This document shows, in pieces, positions 1 through 8,027 of a stretch of DNA of 49,977 nucleotides (its first letter is position 1; each line of letters starts with the position of its first letter). The notes beneath the pieces were generated by a model. It did no database searches, was not told where the DNA came from, and saw only the letters and a list, made by a program, of their open reading frames with translations. The translations under genes and the position numbers were made by a program. Source of the stretch: Rhodovibrionaceae bacterium (GTDB lineage Bacteria; Pseudomonadota; Alphaproteobacteria; Kiloniellales; DSM-21159); NCBI GenBank assembly GCA_028285215.1, contig JANQPZ010000045.1, positions 1 to 49,977 on the forward strand, written 5' to 3'.

Positions 1-2
1 AA

Positions 3-746
3 CTGCTGTCCCACGACCGCTTCGAACGCCTGCCGATGCTGGCCCTGCTGCGTGGCGGGACGCTGAACATGTGTGCCGGCGATGCCGGCTTGGCCGGCAC
101 GGCCGCGCGGGCTCTGGCCCGCCTTATGCGACAGACCGACGCCGATGTCTTGGCCGCGGCCGCGACCCGGCGGCATGTTATCCGTGTGCAGCGCGACGGA
201 GATCCGAGAGCGGTTTGCGGCATGTTTCTCGGCCTGGGCAGCCTGTACCGCGCCATCCGCTACAGCTACGATGAAGTGCCGGGGCGCCAGAGCATTCCTC
301 GCCTGCATGCGGCGCGCACGCTCGGGTCGCTGATCGGGCGCCACCTTCTGCGCGGCGGGGCTGCGGACCGGATCCTGCGCGGGGAGAGAGTCGGTGTCGC
401 GTTCGACGATGGGCAAGAGACGGAACTCGACCTGCTTCTGGCGATGGTGACCACGCTGGACCGTCTGGTCCTCGGCTTCCGGCCCTATTGGGGGCAGCAG
501 GACGGGGGGCTGCACTGTACGCTGCTGAGATATCCTGCCGACCGACTGGTGCGGCGGGCCTTCCAGATTCTCTATGGCGGCCCCGAGCGCCGCCTTCCAA
601 GCGACAGCTACTGCAGCCGAAATGCCGCCCGCTTGCGAATCGGGCCGGGATTGCCCTTCGTGATGGATGGGGAGTTCTATGAGACGGACCCGTCCGCTTG
701 GGTGACGCTGAGTGCCGCCGGGCCGTTACGTTTCGTGAGGTGCTGA
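3..746 (+). CDS. Diacylglycerol kinase-like lipid kinase (5' end outside window)
   Basis: The frame is open from the first bases, so this is the C-terminal part of a longer protein (about 247 residues visible). Near its start is GGTLNM, which resembles the glycine-rich nucleotide-binding GGT.N segment of the diacylglycerol/sphingosine kinase catalytic fold. Its end, DGEFYETDP..VTLSAAGPLRFV, resembles the DGE(x) beta-strand segment that closes this family. These proteins phosphorylate diacylglycerol or a related lipid alcohol at the inner membrane. The TGA stop overlaps the ATG of the next gene by one base, so the two are probably translationally coupled. The neighbour looks like a CDP-diacylglycerol synthase, which fits a lipid kinase making phosphatidate. 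The family call rests on partial sequence and is moderate. Confidence 0.6.
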   Translation: MLSHDRFERLPMLALLRGGTLNMCAGDAGLAGTAARALARLMRQTDADVLAAAATRRHVIRVQRDGDPRAVCGMFLGLGSLYRAIRYSYDEVPGRQSIPRLHAARTLGSLIGRHLLRGGAADRILRGERVGVAFDDGQETELDLLLAMVTTLDRLVLGFRPYWGQQDGGLHCTLLRYPADRLVRRAFQILYGGPERRLPSDSYCSRNAARLRIGPGLPFVMDGEFYETDPSAWVTLSAAGPLRFVRC

Positions 747-1753
747 TGCCGGCGGAGACAAGGCAGATTGCGCCGATCGTCGAGGCCGAGCTGGCGCAGC
801 CCGTTTCGCCGGCGGTGGTCGCGGCGGCCGAGGAGATCCGGCGCCGCCACGGGGAGTCGGTTCTCGCCTGTCTCTTCTACGGGTCCTGCCTGCGCGATGG
901 CCAGGATCGGGACCGTGTGCTGGATTTCTATGCTCTGGTCGAGAGTTATCGGGCATTCCACGATCGCCGCTTCATGGCCTTTCTCAACGCCGTGGTGCCG
1001 CCCAACGTCTACTATCTCGAAATGCCCTACGAGGGACGCGTGGTACGGGCCAAGTATGCCGTCGTCTCCCTGGATGCCCTTGCCCGCGATGCGACTTCGG
1101 CTGCGCTCGTCCCGACGATCTGGGCGCGTATGGCGCAGCCTTGCGCCTTGCCCTATGCGCGGGACCGGGAGGTTCGGAGACAGGTCTCGGAGGCCCTGGT
1201 CAGCGCCATCCGCACAACGGCTGCGCAGGTTCTCGATCTCCTGCCGCCCGAGTTCTCCGCGCGGGATCTCTGGACTCGCGCCTTCCGGGAGAGTTATCGC
1301 ACCGAATTCCGGGCCGAGCGGACGGGACGGTCGGAGGTGCTGCACGCCGCGGCGGTGGAGCGCTACGACCGGCTGGCGGCGGCGGCGCTCCCCGCCCGGG
1401 CATGGCCGATCTCGTCCGGTTCGGTTTCCTCGGGGCAGGTTTCTTCTGGGCAGGTTTCTTCGGGGGAGGCGCAGTCGGACGATAGCCCCCTGTTCGGTCA
1501 CCCAGCGGAGGCGCGACGCCGCCGGAAGGCGGAGCGGCGCTGGTACCGGCGCCGCATTGCCGGTCGCTGCCTGCATGTGCTGCGCCTGATCAAGAACGCT
1601 TACACCTTCACCGACGGTCTCGACTACGTGCTGTGGAAGATCGAGACGCATTCCGGCATCCGCACCGAGCCGACTCCCTGGCAGCGGCGCCATCCTCTGT
1701 TGGCGGCACCGAGGCTGGCCTGGCGCCTCTACCGCAAGGGCGCGTTTCGCTAG
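746..1753 (+). CDS. Tam41/Mmp37-like phosphatidate cytidylyltransferase
   Basis: This 335-residue protein resembles mitochondrial Tam41, which makes CDP-diacylglycerol from phosphatidate and CTP and is unrelated to membrane-embedded CdsA. The family features are present in order: a nucleotidyltransferase segment FYGSCLRDGQ..RVLDFY at residues 44-62 (GS plus a downstream D60), a KYAVVSLDAL segment at 103-112, a W..RMAQP segment near 126, and LLPPEFSARDLWT at about 165-177. It has no evident transmembrane helix, so it is probably peripheral. I chose the ATG at 746 because it overlaps the previous stop (TGATG); a longer start at 698 would run into that gene. Residues about 223-240 form a repetitive SSG linker encoded by tandem 15-bp units. 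CDP-diacylglycerol synthase activity is inferred from similarity. Confidence 0.7.
   Translation: MPAETRQIAPIVEAELAQPVSPAVVAAAEEIRRRHGESVLACLFYGSCLRDGQDRDRVLDFYALVESYRAFHDRRFMAFLNAVVPPNVYYLEMPYEGRVVRAKYAVVSLDALARDATSAALVPTIWARMAQPCALPYARDREVRRQVSEALVSAIRTTAAQVLDLLPPEFSARDLWTRAFRESYRTEFRAERTGRSEVLHAAAVERYDRLAAAALPARAWPISSGSVSSGQVSSGQVSSGEAQSDDSPLFGHPAEARRRRKAERRWYRRRIAGRCLHVLRLIKNAYTFTDGLDYVLWKIETHSGIRTEPTPWQRRHPLLAAPRLAWRLYRKGAFR
1424..1468 (+). repeat. Three tandem 15-bp units inside the Tam41-like gene
   Basis: Units at 1424-1438, 1439-1453 and 1454-1468 are near-identical and each encodes V-S-S-G-Q/E. A degenerate fourth unit (ISSGS) precedes them. The length is a multiple of three, so copy-number change would keep the frame. 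The repeat lies in a flexible linker between the conserved catalytic part and a basic C-terminal segment. Confidence 0.85.
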
Positions 1754-2002
1754 ATCGGGATCGCCTCGGGCGGACGCGTTCGATAGAGGAATGGGCGATT
1801 GCCGGCCGACGTGCCGAAGGGCATTTCGAAGCTGCGCGCAATGGACGCCTTGAAGGCGATCCCTCCACAACGTAGAAGCGATTTGTCGTGCATGCGCCGG
1901 GTTGCACTGAAGGGGGCCGATCCGGTGATTGCCGTAAGGGCAGGAATCCTGTTTCTTCATAGGGTTTGAGAGTGCTTCGCATCCTGAACCTGGACTAACA
2001 GT

Positions 2003-2380
2003 GTGTTTCGTGCGCTCACAGGGCTGATCGCTTTTGTCCTGCTGTTGCGGGCGATGATCCCGGTCGGGTTCATGCCCGATCTGGCGGCGGCGCGTGACGG
2101 CGTTTTCACTTTCGTCATTTGCAGCGGCAGCGGTTTTTCGACCATTACCCTCGACGCCAATGGCGACCCGGTGGAGTCCGACCCTGGGCACGAGGCCGAA
2201 GCGACGGGCCATTGCATCTTCGCGCCGGTCGGCCCGGCCTTGCTCGCAAGCCAGTGGCCGGATCCGGTCGTGCAGCTGCACGGTTCGGCGCCTGTGCTCT
2301 GGTCGCCAATTCTGGCGGCCGGTCATCTCCGCCATCGACCGAGCGCGCTGCGGCCTCGGGCACCGCCCTCGCACTCCTGA
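2003..2380 (+). CDS. DUF2946 family protein
   Basis: This is a 125-residue protein with an N-terminal hydrophobic segment (residues about 5-22) ending in RAMIPVGFMP, which is characteristic of DUF2946. Candidate metal ligands are C40 in the ICSGSG segment and H63, H70 and C71 (GHC motif). The start is a GTG at 2003; an in-frame stop lies a few codons upstream, so no longer start exists. DUF2946 genes often sit beside outer-membrane metal or copper receptor genes, and here a TonB receptor follows after 184 bp. The role is unknown; a membrane-associated metal-binding accessory protein is a reasonable inference. Confidence 0.7.
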   Translation: MFRALTGLIAFVLLLRAMIPVGFMPDLAAARDGVFTFVICSGSGFSTITLDANGDPVESDPGHEAEATGHCIFAPVGPALLASQWPDPVVQLHGSAPVLWSPILAAGHLRHRPSALRPRAPPSHS

Positions 2381-2564
2381 TCCTTCGTTCGCATGCTTGA
2401 TCGGCCGTTCGCACGGCGCCCCGCGCCTGGGCGAACCGCTCGTGCGGCTCGGCATCTTTGCGCCGAACGAAGGCTTTCGCGTCCGGTCCCAGAGTCTCCG
2501 GAGTCCCGGTTTCGCCCCGGCTCCCGAGCCCCTGCCTGTGCCTTCAGTCGTTCAGGAGCCTGTG

Positions 2565-4742
2565 ATGTCTCGACCTCGCCAAACGCGGCGGTACACCCCT
2601 CAGTTCGTTCTATACCTCTGTTTCCTCCATCTGGCGGCGGCCGATCCGGCACGCGCCCAGGAAAACGGTCAAACGCGCGACTCGGAGACGCCGCCGCAGG
2701 AGACCGTTCCCGTGCTGCCGCCGGTCAATGTAACGGCACCGGCCTTCACCTCGACGCCGGCCGGACCGGTGGACGGATACCGCGCCTTGAGCGCCGTGAC
2801 CGGAACCCGAACCGACACGCCGCTCGAGCAGATACCCCAGTCCATCCAGGTGATCCCGCGCTCCCTGATCGAGGATCAGCAGGACCAGACGCTTCAGGAC
2901 GCTCTCGAGAACGTCAGCGGCGTACGCACGCCGGCAGGTCAGGAGACGCTGCTCAGCTCCTTCTTCGTCCGTGGTTTTCCCGCCGATCAGTACATCGACG
3001 GTATGCCGGTCTTCGGCGCGACCAACGTCTTCGATACCGGAAGCCTGGTGAACGTGGAGCGGATCGAGGTTCTGAAGGGGCCCTCCGCCACCCTGTACGG
3101 GGGCGGGACGGGGGCACCGCTCGGCGGGCTGATCAACGTCGTCCCCCGCACGCCGGAGTTCGAGTCCTCCTATACCGCAGGCCTGCGTGCCGGAAGCTTC
3201 CGGACCTTCAATCCCTTCTGGGATTTCAATCAGCCGCTCGTCGAGGACCGCCTGTCCTTCCGGTTCTCGGGAGACTTCGAGCGGGCCGACTCCTTCATCG
3301 ATTCGGAGGAGAGCGAGCGGGTCCTCTTGGCGCCCAGCTTGCGGCTGATGATCTCCGAGGATACGGAGCTGTCGGTCCGCGGCATCTACGCGAGAAACGA
3401 GTATCTCGAGTACTCGGGTCTGCCCGCCGAGGGCGCACTGCGTGGGGACTTTCCGATCGACCGCTTCCGCTTCTCCGGCGCTAGCGACACGCCCGATACG
3501 ATCGTGCGAAATGCTCTGGTTCAGACCCGCCTCACGCACGATTTCAGCGACGCCCTGACAGGCTCCCTCCAGGCCAGCTATTACGACAGCTATTTCGAGG
3601 AGAACAGCAGCTTCCTCTCCGGCGGCCCGATCAACCCGGCAACGCCATCGATCTATGCCGTCTTCACCGGCATCCTCGAGACCGACGTCGAACAGTTCAA
3701 CACCAACGCCAGTCTCTCGTACGACTTCGACTTCGGGGCCACGTCGAACACTTCGCTGGTCGGCTTCGAATACGACCGCACCGAGAATCCGGCATCGATC
3801 AACTTCGAGTTCCTGGGCTTCCTGGACTACGCCGACGACGCCAGCGGTCTGAACTACCGGCCGCCGAGCGGAGCGCCCCAATCCGAGCAAGACAACTCCT
3901 ACAGAACCTATGCCGCCTACGGACAGCATCAGGTGACGCTGTTCGACCGTGTCCACCTGCTGGGCGGTCTGCGCTGGACGCGGCTGAGGATCGAGGAGAA
4001 GGAGCGCGGCCAGAAGAGTAAGGCGACCGAGGTGACACCGCGCGTCGGCGCTGCCGTCGACGTGACCCGGGACATCACCGCCTTCGCGAGCTACGGACGC
4101 GGTTTCCGGGGCGTTCAGGCCTTCACTGGCGACGGCCCGCCGGAGCCCGAGGAGTCAGAGCAGATCGAGGTCGGTCTGCGCTTTTCCTTCGATCGGATCG
4201 GCTTGAGCGGTTCGATTGCAGGTTATCAGCTCATCCGCGAGAACGTTCCGACCTTCGATCCGTTAGATCCGGGCTTTCAGATCCAGACCGGCGAGCAGCG
4301 GTCGCGGGGCGCGGAGTTGGACCTGATCTGGCAGGCCACGCCCGAGCTGACCTTCCTGGCCAACTATGCTTACACCAATGCCAAGGTGACGGAGGATCTT
4401 CGGCTTCCGGAGGGGAGCCGCCTGCAGCGCATCCCGCGCCACAGCGGCCGCGTGGCGGCCCGTTACGCGTTCCTGGAGGGGCCGCTGGACGGCCTTGGCT
4501 TCGGGCTCGGCGTGACCGCTGCGTCCAAGCGGGAAATCGCGCTCCCCAACAGCTTTACGACCGACGCCTACGTCGTCGCCGATGCGCAGCTTTCCTACGA
4601 ATTGGGACCGGTCAAGCTCGGGCTCTCTGTCGAGAACCTGACCGACGCAGATCACTTCGAGCCCTACCAGTTTCTCGGCCAGTCCGTCGTGCGCCCCACG
4701 CAACCGCGCTCCGTTTTCGCGACGCTTTCCGCGTCTTTTTGA
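2565..4742 (+). CDS. TonB-dependent siderophore receptor
   Basis: This is a 725-residue outer-membrane receptor. A signal peptide (hydrophobic core around FVLYLCFLHLAAA, cleavage near ARAQ) precedes a plug domain with the typical TPLEQIPQSIQVIP and LEVLKGPS-like segments (here RIEVLKGPSATLYGG). A long beta-barrel follows and ends in the aromatic terminal residue expected of barrel proteins (LSASF). No STN signalling domain is present, so it should not act as a sigma/anti-sigma transducer. The ATG at 2565 has AGGAG at 2554-2558; the open frame extends further upstream but overlaps the DUF2946 gene. The form resembles ferric-siderophore receptors of the TIGR01783 type. The substrate cannot be told from sequence; the neighbours hint at a copper- or isonitrile-related ligand. 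Confidence 0.9.
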   Translation: MSRPRQTRRYTPQFVLYLCFLHLAAADPARAQENGQTRDSETPPQETVPVLPPVNVTAPAFTSTPAGPVDGYRALSAVTGTRTDTPLEQIPQSIQVIPRSLIEDQQDQTLQDALENVSGVRTPAGQETLLSSFFVRGFPADQYIDGMPVFGATNVFDTGSLVNVERIEVLKGPSATLYGGGTGAPLGGLINVVPRTPEFESSYTAGLRAGSFRTFNPFWDFNQPLVEDRLSFRFSGDFERADSFIDSEESERVLLAPSLRLMISEDTELSVRGIYARNEYLEYSGLPAEGALRGDFPIDRFRFSGASDTPDTIVRNALVQTRLTHDFSDALTGSLQASYYDSYFEENSSFLSGGPINPATPSIYAVFTGILETDVEQFNTNASLSYDFDFGATSNTSLVGFEYDRTENPASINFEFLGFLDYADDASGLNYRPPSGAPQSEQDNSYRTYAAYGQHQVTLFDRVHLLGGLRWTRLRIEEKERGQKSKATEVTPRVGAAVDVTRDITAFASYGRGFRGVQAFTGDGPPEPEESEQIEVGLRFSFDRIGLSGSIAGYQLIRENVPTFDPLDPGFQIQTGEQRSRGAELDLIWQATPELTFLANYAYTNAKVTEDLRLPEGSRLQRIPRHSGRVAARYAFLEGPLDGLGFGLGVTAASKREIALPNSFTTDAYVVADAQLSYELGPVKLGLSVENLTDADHFEPYQFLGQSVVRPTQPRSVFATLSASF

Positions 4743-4778
4743 ACCTGCCTCACCACTGTCCCGGAGGACGATACCGTC

Positions 4779-5609
4779 ATGACCATCACGCGACGCCTCT
4801 TCAACGCCGGCCTGGCCACCTCGGCCGCGGCGCCTTTCGCCTTGCTGGCTGCCGCCGTGGCCCGGGCGGAAAAGGAAGCCGCTCACAGCATGTCGCCGGA
4901 GCTCGAAGAGCTTCTCGGCGGCCGCCGAGAAGGGCATCTCGCTCTGCTGCTCTATCCCCAGTTCACCGCCCTGGACGTCTTCGGCCCCCACCACATGTTC
5001 ATCAATCTCTGGGGAGAGAAGACCCACCTGGTCGCCAAGACGGCCGATCCGGTGCCCACCGACACGGGTGTGCTGATCCAGCCGACCACGACCTTCGCGG
5101 ACTGTCCCGAGGACCTCCTGGTGATCTGCGTGCCGGGCGGCACGCTGGGAACGCTGGCCGCCATGCAGGACGAGGAAACCCTGGCCTTCCTGCAGGATCG
5201 CGCCAGCCGCGCCCGATGGGTGACCAGCGTCTGCACCGGATCGCTGGTTCTGGGAGCCGCAGGCCTTCTGCAGGGCTATCGCGCCACCTCCCACTGGCTG
5301 ACCCATGACATTCTGCCGGAACTGGGCGCGATCCCCGTCAAGGACCGGGTCGTTACGGACCGCAACCGCATCACCGGCGGCGGCGTGACTGCCGGGATCG
5401 ACTTCGGGCTATCCATTATCGAGGCCCTGCGCGGTCGGGCCTATGCGGAGATGGTACAGCTCTTCGCCGAGTATGCGCCGGCTCCGCCTTTCGATGCGGG
5501 CACGCCGGAAACCGCGCCGCCGGAAGCGACGGCCATACTGACGGAGATGTTCGAGTCCTTCCTGCTGGACACGCGGGCGGTCGCGCAGACGGCTATGACG
5601 CGGCTTTAG
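4779..5609 (+). CDS. Tat-exported DJ-1/PfpI protein, isonitrile hydratase-like
   Basis: This is a 276-residue DJ-1/PfpI-superfamily protein. The N-terminus has a twin-arginine type signal (TRRLF at residues 4-8, then a long hydrophobic stretch to about residue 30), so the enzyme is probably periplasmic. The nucleophile elbow is SVCTGS with C152 followed by T153, and an early Asp (D66 in TALDVFGP) is present. Cys, Thr and Asp are the residues regarded as catalytic in Pseudomonas isonitrile hydratase, which turns isonitriles into N-formamides. There is no helix-turn-helix, so it is not an AraC-type GlxA regulator. It starts 36 bp after the TonB receptor and probably shares its transcript. Export of this enzyme is unusual. 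The substrate is unproven. Confidence 0.75.
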   Translation: MTITRRLFNAGLATSAAAPFALLAAAVARAEKEAAHSMSPELEELLGGRREGHLALLLYPQFTALDVFGPHHMFINLWGEKTHLVAKTADPVPTDTGVLIQPTTTFADCPEDLLVICVPGGTLGTLAAMQDEETLAFLQDRASRARWVTSVCTGSLVLGAAGLLQGYRATSHWLTHDILPELGAIPVKDRVVTDRNRITGGGVTAGIDFGLSIIEALRGRAYAEMVQLFAEYAPAPPFDAGTPETAPPEATAILTEMFESFLLDTRAVAQTAMTRL

Positions 5610-5669
5610 AGCGCGATCGTCCCAGGCGGAGGTGTTTTCGCCTCCGCCTGGGACGTGAATCGCCCTCTA
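5607..5669. repeat. Long palindromic repeat (REP-like), possible terminator
   Basis: The core is a perfect 15-bp stem, 5618-5632 with 5641-5655, and an 8-nt loop. Outer arms also pair: GCGAT 5613-5617 with ATCGC 5659-5663, and TAGAG 5607-5611 with CTCTA 5665-5669. The element begins exactly at the TAG stop of the preceding gene. Its first 20 bases recur at 5682-5701. It lies between two convergent genes and could terminate both. It resembles the 'AGAGC..GATC' palindromes common in alphaproteobacteria. Confidence 0.75.
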
Positions 5670-5680
5670 GACTTATAATG

Positions 5681-5723
5681 AGAGCGCGATCGTCCCAGGC
5701 GATCTCCGGGGCGACTACGCTCT
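5681..5723. repeat. Second copy of the palindromic repeat (partial)
   Basis: AGAGCG at 5681-5686 pairs with CGCTCT at 5718-5723, and the arm GCGATCGTCCCAGGCG is shared with the copy 74 bases to the left. The inner stem is not conserved. It overlaps the end and stop codon of the minus-strand acyltransferase gene. Confidence 0.6.
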
Positions 5724-6683
5724 GGCGTTGGAGGTGGCCGAGCGGGTGACCTGTTTCGGCCAGCGCCGCTTCGAGCAGAGCCAGTGGCCGGGCTGTTCCG
5801 TGATCCAGGTCTCGTAGTGGGCCATGATGCTGGCGGTCAGCAGGCGGGCGGCCTCGCGGTCGTTGCCGCTCGTGCGATCGACGTGGATCGGTTTCTGGAG
5901 ATGCACGCGAAAGCGGGTGCCGTCGTAGCGGACGACACGGACCGGCACCACCGGCACCTCGGTGCGCAGCGCCAGTCGCGCCGGCACCAACGAGGTCATG
6001 GCGTCGAATCCGAAGAAGCGGATCGGCTCGCCTTCGTCGGCACGCGTGTCGATCAGCATGCCGACGCTGCGTCCCTTCGATAAGGCGGTCAGGCTCCCGC
6101 GCACCGCACTGCGCTTCTCGATCAGGCCGCATCCCAGGCCTTGACGCATCTTCAGCATCCGCCGGGCGATGTAGGGGTTCTGCTGGGGGCTATAGACCAC
6201 GCTCAAGGGCACGCCGAGGCGGTGTGCGATCGTTCCCGCGGCCAACTCCCAGTTACCGACGTGGGCGGTGACGCACATAATCGGTTTTCCAGCCGCGATC
6301 AAAGCCTCGACCTCGCTGTCGACCAGCATATCGGTTCCTTGCTCGGCAGGACGCGTCGAAAGCTTTCGCATATGAGGATACTCGGCCAGCACCCGACCTG
6401 TGGTTGCCCAGGTCTGCCGCGCGAGGGTAACGATCTCAGCCTTGCTCTTGTCCGGAAAGGCGATGCTCAGGTTGCGCACTGAATGCCCGAACTTCGGCAA
6501 GCGCGGAGCGCAGAACCAGATGAGACGATGGCCGATGGCGGAGGCAACACGCACCGGCAGCACCGCACTGAGCCCCCAGAAGACCGAAAGCAAAGCGTAC
6601 TCGGCGCCCCAGATGACTTTTCTGGTCAGAGGGGAACGCTGGGCCAGGCTGCCCAGGGGAGCTGTCAGGTAACTGCGTGCCAC
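5715..6683 (-). CDS. LpxL/HtrB-type lauroyl (lipid A) acyltransferase
   Basis: This 322-residue protein belongs to the LpxL/HtrB/MsbB family, inner-membrane enzymes that add secondary acyl chains to lipid A precursors. The catalytic HX4E motif is seen as AHVGNWELA near residues 140-148, followed by a typical YSPQQNPYIAR segment and a conserved R.DEGEPIRFFG block. An N-terminal hydrophobic region could anchor it. The start is GTG with a weak GGTGA upstream. It lies downstream of lptF-lptG on the same strand with a 234-bp gap, which fits a role in LPS. It could instead acylate another glycolipid or an ornithine-type lipid. Confidence 0.85.
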   Translation of the reverse strand: MARSYLTAPLGSLAQRSPLTRKVIWGAEYALLSVFWGLSAVLPVRVASAIGHRLIWFCAPRLPKFGHSVRNLSIAFPDKSKAEIVTLARQTWATTGRVLAEYPHMRKLSTRPAEQGTDMLVDSEVEALIAAGKPIMCVTAHVGNWELAAGTIAHRLGVPLSVVYSPQQNPYIARRMLKMRQGLGCGLIEKRSAVRGSLTALSKGRSVGMLIDTRADEGEPIRFFGFDAMTSLVPARLALRTEVPVVPVRVVRYDGTRFRVHLQKPIHVDRTSGNDREAARLLTASIMAHYETWITEQPGHWLCSKRRWPKQVTRSATSNARA

Positions 6684-6917
6684 TGTCTTTCACCGGATGA
6701 TGATCGACCTGCGGCCGACCGCGTAACTCTGGACGGAACCGCAACCCCGGCCGACCACTCCATAAATGCGCAAGACGCGCGATAGTTTAGGTATAGTTAT
6801 CCCTAGGCAAACTGTTTGACCAGCAGATGCGTTTTTTCGGGCAAAAAGATGGTGGTGCCGCGGTTTGGCGGTCGGGGCGCCAGTCGCTGCGAAGCCCTGC
6901 CGGCGCCTTCGAGGCGA

Positions 6918-8027
6918 CTAACCGCTCGCGCCGCTCGACGCTCGGGCCGGCAAGCGCCGCCCGGAATCGCGAAAGAAAAGGATGCTGCCGACCAGACTGG
7001 CGAAGGCGATGGCCGGCCCCCAGGCGGCCAGCCAGGGCGGAAGCACGCCGAGCTCTCCCATGGCCAGGGTCGCGCGCGCAAAGACCAGGTATCCGAAACT
7101 GATCACGACGGCTGCGACGAAGATGCGGGCGATGCTGCGTCGCGCCTGCAGGTACTGGCCGAGCGAGACGACCAGCGCGATCATCATCAGCGGGACCAGC
7201 GCCGCCGCCAGCCGCTGATGAAACCAGGTTTCGTAGAGCTCCGCGCGGCGCTGTCCGAAGGCCTGACTGGAGATCAGGGTTCGCATCTCCGACAGCGTCA
7301 GCTCCTGCGGCTCCACGGACAGCTGCGCCAGCTGGTCCAGATCGAGCCGTCCGCTCCAGGAGACTTGCGGCAGGAACCTGTTCTGCTGACTCTCCGTATC
7401 GTAGTGCCAGACTTGGCGCAGCAGCAGGCCGTCGGGTGTGGGTACCGCAGACTCGGCGCTCAGCTGTTCGATCAGAATGCCGCCATCGTCTCGACGGAAG
7501 ATCACCAAGCCGCGCAAGTCGGTCGACCTCGCCGACTCGGCCGGTATGCGGAGAAGATCACCGCCGCTGCGCAGCCACACGTTGCCGGTTTCGTCGCCGA
7601 TCCCGCTGCGCTGGAAGCGTTCCATGCCCATCTCCCGAACCTGCTCCATCGCCGGCGGAACGCCCCAATTGTCGATGGCGAACTGGAAGCCGACCAGAAG
7701 CAGGGAAATCGGCAGCAGGCTGAGAATCAAGCGCGCCGGCGAGATCCCGCTGCTCCAGATCACTTCAAGTTCGTGATGGCGGGCCAGCTCGCCCAGGGTC
7801 AGGATGGCAGCGATCAGCGTTGCGATCGGCAGAAGTTGCGAGGTGAAGTCGGGCAGTCGCAGGACCGCATAGCGCAGCAGCGCCGGGAAGGACCCGTCGG
7901 AAGCATTCAGCACGTTGTCGCCGCGCTCCAGCAGCTCGAAGCTCAGCAGGACGGCAACCATCCCGAACAGAACCAGCAGGAACCTGGCGGCGAACAGGCG
8001 GGTGACGTAGCGGCCTAGGACGCGCAT
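6918..8027 (-). CDS. lptG: LPS export ABC transporter permease LptG
   Basis: This 369-residue permease has the LptF/LptG layout: an N-terminal transmembrane pair after the MRVLGRYV start, a large periplasmic beta-jellyroll region (roughly residues 130-260), then C-terminal helices. With LptF and the ATPase LptB (not in this window) it extracts LPS from the inner membrane and passes it to LptC and the periplasmic bridge. It overlaps the end of the upstream lptF gene by 13 bp, so translation is probably coupled. I call it LptG because it is the second gene of the pair. The C-terminal tail after residue 350 is a low-complexity Arg/Ala/Ser stretch. Confidence 0.88.
   Translation of the reverse strand: MRVLGRYVTRLFAARFLLVLFGMVAVLLSFELLERGDNVLNASDGSFPALLRYAVLRLPDFTSQLLPIATLIAAILTLGELARHHELEVIWSSGISPARLILSLLPISLLLVGFQFAIDNWGVPPAMEQVREMGMERFQRSGIGDETGNVWLRSGGDLLRIPAESARSTDLRGLVIFRRDDGGILIEQLSAESAVPTPDGLLLRQVWHYDTESQQNRFLPQVSWSGRLDLDQLAQLSVEPQELTLSEMRTLISSQAFGQRRAELYETWFHQRLAAALVPLMMIALVVSLGQYLQARRSIARIFVAAVVISFGYLVFARATLAMGELGVLPPWLAAWGPAIAFASLVGSILFFRDSGRRLPARASSGASG

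Noticed and set aside
1965..1990. Possible Fur/Irr-like box before the DUF2946 gene
   Set aside because: The sequence around GAGAGTGCTTCGCATC is only loosely palindromic and does not match a Fur or Irr consensus well enough.
677..2455. Very long antisense open frame (592 codons) on the minus strand
   Set aside because: It lies opposite the Tam41-like and DUF2946 genes, has no recognisable domain, and is rich in Arg/Gly/Pro as expected for a shadow frame in GC-rich DNA.
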